Source of the DNA: Phoronis australis | Lineage: Eukaryota; Phoronida; Phoronidae | Reading direction: 5' to 3' | Assembly (NCBI GenBank): GCA_002633005.1 | Contig: NMRA01000527.1 | Location: 238,712 to 302,711 of the forward strand | DNA length: 64,000 bases | In this document: positions 13,901-25,900 of the stretch, one piece after another | Layout of the letters: every line of letters begins with the position of its first letter | Numbering within the stretch: the first letter of the stretch is position 1 | Program-made: the position numbers and the translations under genes | The notes under the pieces: model-generated | The model's input: the letters and a program-made list of their open reading frames with translations, nothing else | The model's database searches: none | What the model was told of the DNA's origin: nothing

Positions 13901-16900
13901 CTAGCCTTGGGAATACCATTTGAGCTGACTTGGGAGTATCACCCAAAGTGGTTATAGAAGCATCCACTGATTTGGCCTTGGGAGCACCTCTCAGAGCTGG
14001 CTAAGGGTATCCCAGGAGTCATGCCATTTTTGGTTTTGAAACAAGTCGGAAGTCCCCTATTTTGCAAAGGTATCTGATGCAGGAAATGAGGATGCACCAA
14101 CACACTCATATTTGTTCATTGCAAAACAATACCTGAAGCACTGGCTCCCCACAAGTGAACAGGTCAGACATCAGCTTCAGACCAACATGTGTAATATTAT
14201 TGCAGGACACGTCGAGTACGGACAGTCCAGTAAGAGTGGACAGACAGCTGGACAGCGACTTCATGCCCACATCACACATCTTGTTACCTGAAGGAACAAA
14301 GGGTGTCCTGAGCAAGAAATTACAGAGCAACCATGCTTGCTGATGAACAGAGGCACAAACGGTTGTCTACCACAACTTGGTCATCACACAGTTTTGCAAT
14401 GCTGCCTTATTTTTGAGTTACACGTCAGACAACCATGGAAACATTGGACAAGTTCAAACATGTTGACAATTTTTTAGTCGTCATGGACGCTCGAGATCTA
14501 CGAAGATATTTAAAAATCACGTAATGCTTCGAAAACACTTGCAAGTGTGTGAACGACGATGAAAACAGATTTCAACAACCTGTACTGGATGCTACAACTT
14601 AGGTGGATCAACTCATGACAACCTAATCAAGGCAGTATAGCTCGTGCAAACCTTGTAGATGCAGCTCCTTCAAGCTTGTGTGGAACTGCAAAGCCCTGAA
14701 GATTGGAGAAAGATTCTTGAGACTCAATGACAGGTCACGCAAATTCAGCACTTGGTCGACTTCAGAACTAGCCATGGATGATTTGATATTGGTGTACATG
14801 GTGCTGGTCACCGCTTTACACGCCTGCACGTAGCGATCTGCCAATGGTGGCAAGTCCCAGTTCTCCACCACGCTAGTTACCTGTGACAAATGTAAGGTAA
14901 AAATGACACAGCTTAGGAGACAATACAGTGGAAAAGTACTCTTTCATTTTACCAATTTTCAACAAAATTAACTGACAAGAAATTTCAATTTAGTTGCTAA
15001 CATGGTAGATACAATACGACTGCTACCCATGGCAATTTTAGTGATTAGTTTTGTTACAAATGGATCACTTTCTAAGGTTAGCGATTACTTTTGTTACAAA
15101 TATAAAGTCACTTTCCATGGTTGGCAATTACTTTTGTTACAAATAGGACACTCTCTATGATTAGCGATTACATTTGTTGCAAATAAGTCACTTTCTAAGA
15201 TTAGCGATTATTTTTGTTACAAAAAAGTCATTTTCTATGGTTAGCGATTACTTTTGTTACGAAAAATAATGAAAAGACCACTAGGGGGAGTAGATTATGT
15301 ACAATCCGTCTGGAAATGGATATCTCTCTGTTTGGTTGGATGTAACTTGCACAATTTTCTCCGAGTATTTTCACCGTTTCAAATATAAACAATGAAGAAC
15401 ATTTTGTTGTTACCTCCTCATCTAAGGTCAGCACCAGAGTAACTTGGTCATTCTCTTCCAACACAGCTCCCTCTTTTGTCAAGTACAGTTGAGGCTTAAC
15501 ACCGACCAAATTGTAGTACCGCTGAGATGCTTGCTGGGCCAGCCAGCCAATGGTCATGGTTGTGTCACTGCGAATGAAAACAATTAGACTTTCATGACAG
15601 ACGAATCATAGTGCAGTAGAGGAGACAGTCCAATGGATATCACGCAAGACTAATGAGGATTTGCCAGACTGAAGTGTTTCGGCATGGAGATGATTTGTTT
15701 GGTTCCCCACATGACAGGGCTCGACATAATGAGCTGCAGGACTCATATTTGTGATTTGAAATTTGGAAAAATGTCCTGAGATTTTGGAAAACTTGCATTA
15801 GTCGCACATGTGCAAGCTGTATTTTTTACACTTCTTTCCAGGATTGGCAAACTCGGGTGAATAAAATACGAAAGAACACTTACACACAAGGAAACCCTGA
15901 AAACAACAAGCCGACTACCCTTGTTAGTCCAAATACTTCATGAGTTGGAATCTGTGAGTGCCACCTGTATTCCAGAAGTGATACCTTGGATTTTGGCCTG
16001 TCACAAACAATGATCTAGTAATTTTCATCGCATCATCGATGAAGAGTGTTAATGTCCTGTCTCTTGTACAAACTCAAAATGAATGTCTTATTTTGTGTTC
16101 TAGTACAACATGATTTACGAAGGTTAGTTTCCAGCTCAATTTCACACCAGATCTATGCCACAAACTAAAGTAAGATTTTCAGTTCAGACTTAGGACTTGT
16201 AGCTTTAATTCTGGGGTCATCAAGTGCAAAATAGGATTAGCCGGCAGTCATCTACGTACAGTTCTAACCATGACGTACTCGAGCACAGAATAACAGACTC
16301 TTATTTTGAATTCCAACAAAAGCAGAATGGAAAATGCCAAAAATTATATTGAGTTCTTCTTCGAGTACAAAGATTAGACTGCGAGACCAAGAGTCAAAAC
16401 TGCAAATTAATACGGCTTCAGTTTAATCAAAGACTGAACACCTGGTCTTAACTCAGACGGTTGAATCTTGACTTTGTAACGGCAATTCATTAACGTGGTT
16501 TATGAAGGTGAGCGTTCAACATGACCTATAATCATGATGATGTTTGTAGCAATGTTTCGCAGTTGTCACCTTTGTGACGTGCCAACGACCTTGTTGGCTA
16601 CGATCTATGATAAAATGCCCCCCCCCCCCNAAACTTCACTACATGTAACTGACAGGGACTAAATAGTTTTAAGGTTCCGTAAATGACAGGGACTACATAG
16701 TCTTAAGGTTCTGAAGCAGAAGCAACAGCATCCTAGTGTGATATCTTGGAAATGTCAAAAAATAACCAGACCGATTAAGACATCAACTGCCAAAAGTAAT
16801 TAAGTAAGCCAATAAAAAATGTTTCAAATCTTTCAGTTTAAAGCACAAGTCCACTTTGACCCGATACTTGAGATTATGGACACTAGTCATGATGTATAAA

Positions 16901-19900
16901 TACCGAGCTGATTATCTGACAATAAATTTGGTGATCAATAAACAACCATGCATAAACTAAAATTCTGCCTTGGGAGTTGAGAACAAGAGTATGCCCAACC
17001 ACATGTGAAGATGGTTCCCATAACCACTTGGTTTGTTAAGGTAACATGTTACAACACAACACTTTCAACCTTACCTGATGGGAATGAGCAGCACCTTGTC
17101 TTTCACTCTCACTTTAACACGCCAACAGGTGGCAGCACTAAGCACTGGCATGTGAGATGAGTCAGTGCTAACACTGACATTCTCGTCTCTTATCTCTTGG
17201 CTAGACTCGCTTCCATCATCACGTTCAGCGCTAGGTCTACCCTTTGTTGATGTGCGCTCACCAAAATGGGTCATTTTTAGCTGGGTCCTTCGCTTACGCT
17301 TATTTCTGATAGTTGCACGAGTTCTCGTTTCGTCATTATCTGGGAGGCTGTTGCTGTCACTGTCCAGCAAAGCAAATTCACTATTCTCCTCCCCGGCCAC
17401 AATAACAGATTCATTATTTAACGTCGTCCTTGAATTAGAACCGCTCGTTGCGTTTTTACGATTTGTTGTGAATAAGCCATTGACGTTTACACGTTTTCGT
17501 TTTGAAGGTTGCATATCATCTATCAGCCAATCATCAGTCAGAGCCTCGTCCTCATTGATCAAAGCTGGAATTTCCTCGGTGGATGCTGTAACTGTGGAGG
17601 TTAAAGGTGTTTGCACCGTCAAACGAGTTGCTGAACTGCCAACCATACACATAGCTTTTCTAGAAGTGAAAGATATTGTACATCTTACAAGAAAAGCTAA
17701 AAACTGATGTGAGCTGTTAACAATCACTAAATCAACATTTTGGTGGGCAAAAATAAGCAATAACTGAAACACAAGTACTGCAATACCTACTAAATAATCA
17801 CCGTGATACAATAGGTGGCACTCAATAGGTGGCACTCAATAGTTTTTTGAGCCACAGTTGAAATTCAGGTACCCTTCAGACTCTTTGGATTTGCGAAAAA
17901 TCTGGGTGGTCGACCCTCACTTATCACCTGATTTCTGTAATCTGACAATTTCTTGGAAATCCAAATGCACAGTCTCGCAGTTTGTAGTAACCATATGCAA
18001 GTGGTGGCTTTGGGGTAAAAACTGTTAATTTTGTATTTTTGTTCATTTTTAAGTAGCTGGCTGCACTTTCAGTAGGTGTAAAAGAGGGAAAAATTGACGT
18101 TAAAATCAGAGTTTGAGCAAATTAAATAAACATAAAGATACCTAGGTAGCAAAAAAGTGTACTTAAGAACAATACACATACATTCAATTAAAATGAAAAT
18201 ATAAAACTACCATAAAAAGCATTCATCTCATTATCAGCACCAACTTACTGATGCCTGAAGGTCACTTAGATGATCAACATATGTATATAAATCTTTACCT
18301 GTAGGCTGTACGAGCAGCATAAGGAGATTCGGGATAATTTTCAATCTCTGGCTGCAGGTATATAGTCTCACTGTCCTCATCATCACCATCATCAAGTCTA
18401 AAGTCAAACACAAAACCACCGATTAAGAAAAACTGCAGATGAAAAATGCACAACAGCCACAAATGCAAATATAAAGTACTTTACTTATTCACTTTTTCAT
18501 GGAATAGAGGTGAAGAGCCAGGTCTTATCAGTCAATGACTGCTTCCAATATACTTCAACAAGGATAATGGGAGAACGCCAAGTTGAATTTAAACTGTTTC
18601 GATAGGTAGGATAGATTTAACATGAAACAGCAAAATAATCGTGTGAGTGTAAATCATCTCGAACTTGTGAGCAAGTTACCTAAAAAACAGTGCAATGACA
18701 GCTTTTGTCAATGTTCCAGGTTTCAAGGTTAACTAAAGATGTCAGCTTCATGGAATATAAAATTCAACTATCTCAACAAAATAAAACACAATTTCTTTTC
18801 AGGGCAACAATTAAACAATCCCTTAAAGTTCTTAAACCACCATTTACCTTGTTCTGACAAGTGACTATGCCGTCATTCACCGACACGAGTGTAACGTATT
18901 AACGAACCCAGTGCCAGTGTCATGTCCACCAAAAAACAAGTTTCTTGTACAAATTCGCGCCACATCCGCGCTTCTCCAATGTCTCCCAGGAAAGTGAAGA
19001 GTCACAGTGTGACCAAATATCAAGTTGTTACAACCACCGCAAATGCAACGCCTCGCCATTCCTTATTATACCATAAATCACAGGAAAACAAGCAGCAACA
19101 TCTGACGACTTTTCACACTAAACACAATGGAGGATGATTAGTGATGTGATTGGTTGTCCTGGTTTTACGTAGTATGCATCGACCAATAAAAGCTTGGAAC
19201 TCGAAGACATCAACTAATTAACATATTACCACATATTGTTTGTGGGTAATCTGGGTTACTTTTTGATAAAAAATGGTGATTTAAGCACTTTAATAGTCAT
19301 TTTCTCACATTTCGTGTATCGGCTTCTTCTTTTGTGTCTTTTTCACTGTTGGAAGTACTTCAGTGTCGTAGAGATCGTCAACAGGGGGCAGAGCAGGAGA
19401 CACCTTAGCTCCACCTACAGTATTTTGTCAATGCAAGATTAAAGCTCAAATTGTGAGAACTACATCCAGCCAAATACAGACCGATTCAATCTAGAATAAA
19501 ATTAGAAAAAGATTCTAATAGATAAACAACAAAAACATTCCACATGGTACAGTGCAATCAGGTAAAGTTAGGAATGCTAATTCCCCTCATTAATCCCCTA
19601 AAAAAGTGTTCGAAACCCAACTAGACATTTTTAAGGATGAAAATGTCTGTGTAAGGCTTTGTCGCGTACATCATAAAAAAGCAATTGTTACTAAATTTTT
19701 ATAGAAATTATCTCATACAAAATCTCCGCGCAAACTTCTAAAAACTCAACTCATTTATCAGATTTCAGTAAATTCGGTCACTTCCTTCAATTTTCTACGA
19801 AACATCATGAAATCTAGTCCATCACATTTCTTGTACAGGAAGCAAGAACGAGCCAACACTGGAAGTTACAAGAAGCAAACAGTACATGTTACCTGAGACT

Positions 19901-22900
19901 CCCTCTGACAATAACTTCTCTGCTGCCCTGATGTCAGCCAATGCCTGTCTGTCCAGGTCATCCTGCGACCTCTCTTTATATAATTGCAAACAGTCTAGAG
20001 CTGTATTCCCCTATGTAATCAAAGACTATTTCAATACGCCAAACAAACATGTCTTCAGATGCATAGTCACCTAATCTAAACAGAGAAAAGCTAGTTTTAT
20101 TCAGAATTTGCTCACGAAATTCCTCCGTTAAAAAATCGATTGTTAGTTCATTACACAACTTAATAGCACAAGGTAGTGAAGTGTGTGAAACACGAAAGTT
20201 CAAATTTCACCAGTCCAAAACAATAAATTTCCATTTTCTCTGGAGGCTTTAATTGCATTTGGGATAATGACAACAACTTGTTACAGAACCTAGAAATGTA
20301 GAACTTTAGGACGGCAAAAATACGTACGTCGTCGTCCTTGTAGTACAGACGCGCACCTCTCTGCACTAATAACTGGATGACCTCTGTGTTGCCACAGCTA
20401 GCAGCATCATGGAGGGGTGTGATCCCACCGCACTTATCGCCGCCTCTATCGTTGATGTGAGCCCCATGGTCCAAGAGATAGCGAACGATCTCAAGATGAT
20501 CGTGATTGGACGCCTCATGGAGCGGAAGCCAACCGCAGAAATCCCGTGGATTCACAGGGTGGCCCTGAAATGAAGAAGAGTGAAGCACATATAAGGATTT
20601 TTAACAATGACGCGTTTGGCACCAGTATGACATGATTTGGACATGGAAAGTTGATCAGGAATGCAGTCACATGACAGTGTCAATAATTTCTTGGATACTT
20701 TTCTCGTTAAGGAAGCCATGAGGCACATTTTAGTATGCAAAACTTTTACAAACTTGTGTTTTGATTAATCGGTCACACCAATTGCATTGTACCAGGGGAA
20801 TTGAGAAAGATTAAACCTGACTAGGTCCACAGCAAGATATTAGCTTTCATAATCCTTAGCAACTTGAAGCACTAAGTAAAAGCTTGCCTAATAATTTTTA
20901 ATACCGGCATTTGAAATACAGCCTAAAGAAAAGTTAGTGTCTTAAATAGTCCTCCAAGTTATGACTTAACTTGAATATGTCGATGTGATTGATGTGGCCA
21001 ACAGATGGCGTGCAGACACGACCTAAATGTTTGCATGACTTAACTTGCCTGTTCAATCAGTTTCTGCACTTTCTTCAGATTTCCTTCAATACACGCTCGA
21101 TGTAGGGGTGTCTCTCCTTTTTCATTCAACTAGAAACAAATGACAGAGTCAACTATTTCTCAGCAATGGGTAGCCTGCGAAGCCTCAAGTGGGATGTGCA
21201 TAGTCAGGGCCATCCCAAAATAGACTGGCATGGGAAAGGTTGTGACAAAATTTAGTAAAAATCCTACAAATCACTTTAGGAACAACATAGGACAAGAAAC
21301 TGAGGGCATAGCTAAAATGAAAAACGGAAACAGTCAGATATAACATGCCCACATTTCGAGAACCAGTTTGATGCCTGTTATTCAGTGGAGAAAACTGGTT
21401 CTCAAAATTCGGGCATGTTACATACGACTATTACCCAAAATGAAACCAAAAGTGGCACAAGAAGGTATTGTTACACTTAAACCAACACATAAATGGGCTG
21501 ACGTCATCCAACCTGACAGACCCATATCTGTGAAGTGCTGCCCCTTCAACACATGTATTCATAACACCTGTCTTTTACCTTAACTTTAGTCCTCCTTGCA
21601 CCCTGCCGTACCACAGCTTGTCTGGACAGTTCCTCGTCAGACGCATCTGAATAAAACAACATAAAAACGCAAAAATTTCCATCAAATGAGCGAAATGATA
21701 CCAGTGTAACAACGAGTCCATGTAAAAACACACACACTTATGTACAGGCCCTTAAAAAAAACATAGACAAGTAGAAAATACACCTCAGTTTTTACTCACT
21801 CAAAATTGTCAAAATGCATAGTTTCACATACATGAACAGGCGCAGAACAATAACAGTAATAATAATGCAGTTCAAAATGCTCCTTCTAAGCACGTACGAA
21901 CACAAATCTCACCACTGTCGGAAAGATCTCCAAGACTTTCGTCAGAATCGCTGCCATTTGTACCTCCCCCTCCTTCATCCTCGGAGAGTTCCTCATCAGA
22001 CTGTATCTCGTACTTTTTCTTAAGTCGATTCAACAATGACTGTGTCTTCTCAAGGTCTTCAGTCATACCTTGGGACTCCTGAACTAGGCTCAGTGACTTT
22101 ATACAGGTGACCTAAAGTCAAGCAAGGGTGTATGTAAATTTATTGTTTATTGTTCAGCAGTGCTAGTCACCAGGGCTTGGAATGACCAATGACAAAAAAC
22201 GCGGAAACTTTTACGGCCCAAATCATGCGCGCTACCCAGCCTTGAAATGGTCGATGTGAACCTTTCCCCCGCGAGAAAAATCGGGAGGACTAAAACAAAA
22301 TAATAAAAAAAAACGTTACCACCATCAGTAGCATGCGTCTGCGTCGTTTAGGTCACCCGTCGACTCCCAATCCACTCACTTTTGGCTGCAGAGCCGTAGT
22401 ATTTGTCGCCGCGGTTTACAGTAACACGAGACGCCATTGAAAATCCCACCACGCTATCCCAGATGCCCTGGCAATGTTGACAATTTACGTTCCTCCGAAA
22501 CATAAAGAGCAACTTCCGCTTTTCGAGGTGAACGTCGTCTGCAACGCTGCGGTAAGAAAGGAATTTGCTGCGGAAATTTTATATCAAATCCGATTTTTTA
22601 CGCGGAAATATTATAAAATGCGCGGAAAGAACATTTGAAAAAAGCAGAAATCCGCGTTTCTGCGGAAAATTCCAAGCCCTGAGTCACTTGCCTCACTTGC
22701 AGCAAGAAATCTTGGCTTAGGCCAAAGGAAAGAGCATAATTGATTCACGCAAAACTCATTTTGAAATGAGCACCTCATTGATTAAGGGAACAAATGCCTG
22801 TAACATCATTTGAGCAAAGTTCATTTTAATTTTGAGCAAAGTTCTTTTTAAGGTACTTAAGTGCTTTTTCATACCACAATTGAGCATTCTATCACACCCA

Positions 22901-25900
22901 CGCAATACATCTGTATGAAAATGAATTATTTTCATTCGTTGTCATATATCATTGTATTCTTAACATCAGTTTTTTTATTTATGTATTCGTATATAATCAT
23001 TGTACAGTATATAGACTTCTTTGTATTTTTTTACCCAGATCTAATGCCTCTTAGCGCTTTCTGGGTTATGTATATTCATTGTATTCTGAAGATTTCGTAA
23101 TAAACATTAAAAAAAAAACACTCACGCAATCCTTTTTCTGTGACAAGCAATTTGCCAGTGTGCATAAGCTTATTCAGAAAACATTGGCAAGATCTTGCCT
23201 TTCATTACAATGATCTCCAGTGAGGATGTCCAACTACAGAGTACCCCCCGTTTGTCTCCAATAGTCCGAGGGAAAAGTAGTTCGTACACATACTTGCGTC
23301 AGAAAAAATAATTCGTACAAGCTTTTTGGATCGGTAAAATGGAAATTTTCATTCCTTTAAAAGAACATGAATCAATAAGCGCCAATTCTATCAGGTGATC
23401 GGAATCCGTTATTTGCTTTACTATGATAGCATAGAGCTTGAAAAGTCATTTTTCAAACTACGAAAAGCTGTAATTAAGCGAAAAATATGTCTGAGATAAT
23501 CAACGAACCTCATTTTTGCTAAAAATGACATGAAAAAAGGTTGCCTTCGCCTTTAAACATTCACAAAAGTTTTGAATAATTATTCATTGCAAGTGTCTGT
23601 GAACACGTACCACCGAACTGCGAAAAGACCTTAAGGCTCGAGTATTATCGTCAGCTCAACATGATATTAGTCAGTGCAGTCACCATCTCCGCAAAAAACA
23701 ACACACTATACAACTTGCATTATAAATTTCACCGTCCCTTGAATAAGACATTGTCATTCTTTGGAATAACGTGGCAAAAACAGATTTCCCTTCTTTCAGA
23801 AGCTACTTTCTTCACAGCTCAGAATATGCGACCATCATGCTTTGCCATTTTGTCAACAGTACGTATTTAGCCGTAAATAGCCGGAATTAGACGTAGTAAG
23901 CAATCCACAAATCACAGAAGTCGTTGCTTATAGGTTAGGTCTGTGACACACATACCAATAGAAGAGGCCTCGCGATTCGCTGATTATCGAGCTATTTCGG
24001 GAATCAAACGAAGCAACTTTTCCGAGTCTGTAGCTCAACTTTGTGGCTAAAATAATGATTTTAAAATATTTTTTTAAATTCTAACTTTAAAATCTTCTTC
24101 CTCGACCATTTCTACTACAAATCAGCGCATTTATTGAGAAACAAGCGAATTAATAATCTCTTTTGAATTTGCTAAATTTGCGTATTTTTGTCTGGCCGAG
24201 CCGTACTTGCGTACTGGAGGCTTGAATTCCGTACGAATACGCATTTTTTTTGCGTATGGTACACAGGTCTGTGTGAGTTTTGGCAAAACCACTTTCACAT
24301 TTCTGTGGCCTGATTTTTTCGAATACACTAGTGCACTGCAGTCGGAAAATAGGTGCGACAGACGACATCGCAGAAAGCGGAGGTTCCTGAAGTTTACGAA
24401 CATGGGAAGAAAACAAAGTGACAAAGAGTTCAAGTATTACATTTTGGAGTAAATCCATCACCGGGAAAATAATTTGTCACTTGTTGTTATAATTCACATT
24501 GCCAAACCACCATCTCGGAGGCCGTCGTTGCACTCATTGTTATCGTCGATCTTTATCTCTAATACTTCGAACACTCGACATTCTTCTCTAATAGTTTGTT
24601 CAGCCAATTTTGTCTCTATAAATTCGTACACGAAGCTCTCAAGGGAAAAATAGTTCATACACTAGTGTATGAACTAATAGAGAAGACACCGTAAATTTGG
24701 TCATCTACGTATTACGTGTACTTGAAGCAAAATATTTATAGAATTCAGCAAACCCTTACCTGTAAATGTTTGTGCTTCGCCTGCATTGCACAGTCGTAAG
24801 CAGACCTGTAGGATTCTACTAATGTGTTGTAATCTTCCTTACCATTTTCTTGGGCTTCTGCAATGTTCAAGTGTGTACGACACGCCTGGAAATACAGCCA
24901 TGTAAGCCAATTCAGTTGTAGTAGCAGCAATATCTGTCAACACTTATTTGACATAACACGCAAAAAGAGAGATTGCGTATGCTTTTAGAACACCAAAACA
25001 AATGATTCCAATTTAGGACGAAGCAAGTTTGATATGATTTAATACATCAAACAGATCCCCTGTAACCTCCAACCAAAAAATCATAAAAAACTAAACGTGT
25101 CGACGCAAGTTTTTTTTTCTGAATTAAGTTATTAATTCTGACAAACATAACCAATAACGAAATCAGACTTGCATATGTTCCACCATAATAGTTACATTAA
25201 CAGCGAGCCCAGAATATGCAGACAAAATCCTGGTGCGAAAAGCATGTTCACTGTGAACGACTCCTTTTGAACTGTAATCCAAAGTTTAAGGGATGTCACA
25301 TCCTCCAAAATCAAAACAGCATTCATGAGCCAGAATGTTGAAGATGAAAATCAACTCTTATCTTGAGAACACAAGACAATAAGTTTCATTCACGCAGCAC
25401 CTAATGACATACATAGGGTAAAATTACAGAAATTGCAATAAGTCTCCACTTATTTCACACAAAAACAAATGCCAAAATTGTCATTTTTCCATTTTTCAAC
25501 GGCTGATTACAAACAGTGAATAGTTCACCAAATGTTGATTTCTGACACCACAGTTCATACAATCCTAGTAACAGATTAAACCTTTCTTGATCTTCATTTT
25601 TATTAAGAAATTTGACAAAATAGAATTTCACTTGTCCCTAATATTGTGTGAGAAATAAGTGAAAATTTACCATACACTTACCTGCTCAAAGTCCCCTTGC
25701 CTACACCCCAGCTCCTTTCGGTAGAACTCCACAGCACGGTCATACTGCCTGAGATCAGAACATGTCTGAGCCAGCGACACGTAGAGCGGAGCAAGAGAAG
25801 AGGGAGGTTTGTTCAGTTCAAGTGCACAGTCCAGCTGAAAAATACAGTGAATGGATGGTTCGACAGAATTAACTGGTATCTTGGGCATTTACTACAACTC

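Larger units (their letters stand above)
7942..14880 (-). other. TONSL: TONSL exons 19-24: C-terminal leucine-rich repeats
   Basis: About residues 984-1365 form LRRs of the ribonuclease-inhibitor type. Clear repeats are [16 protein letters not shown] (exon 20), [15 protein letters not shown] and [12 protein letters not shown] (exon 21), [15 protein letters not shown] (exon 22), [13 protein letters not shown] (exon 23) and [15 protein letters not shown] (exon 24). The first part of exon 19 ([13 protein letters not shown]) is the conserved entry to the LRR block in vertebrate TONSL. The stop codon is at the low end of exon 24. No obvious AATAAA was seen just downstream on the minus strand. Confidence 0.92.
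15414..20010 (-). other. TONSL: TONSL exons 14-18: linker, basic low-complexity region and ubiquitin-like segment
   Basis: Exon 14 ends the ankyrin region with the usual helix ([17 protein letters not shown]). Exons 15-17 encode a disordered Ser/Asp/Lys-rich linker with the conserved short motifs PYAARTAYR and [13 protein letters not shown] (human has ECLAGDWLELDM). Exon 17 ends with [16 protein letters not shown] and exon 18 continues [18 protein letters not shown], together the ubiquitin-like fold at about residues 915-975. The small exon 15 (19309-19414) was found only because the phases of exons 14 and 16 do not match without it; its 106 nt restore the frame exactly. Confidence 0.9.

Noticed and set aside
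17165-17707. 180-codon plus-strand open frame
   Set aside because: Exact antisense shadow of the Ser/Lys-rich TONSL exon 17; no features of its own.
18234-18419. Minus frame beginning [14 protein letters not shown]
   Set aside because: Wrong frame of TONSL exon 16; the phase set by the small exon 15 selects [17 protein letters not shown] instead.
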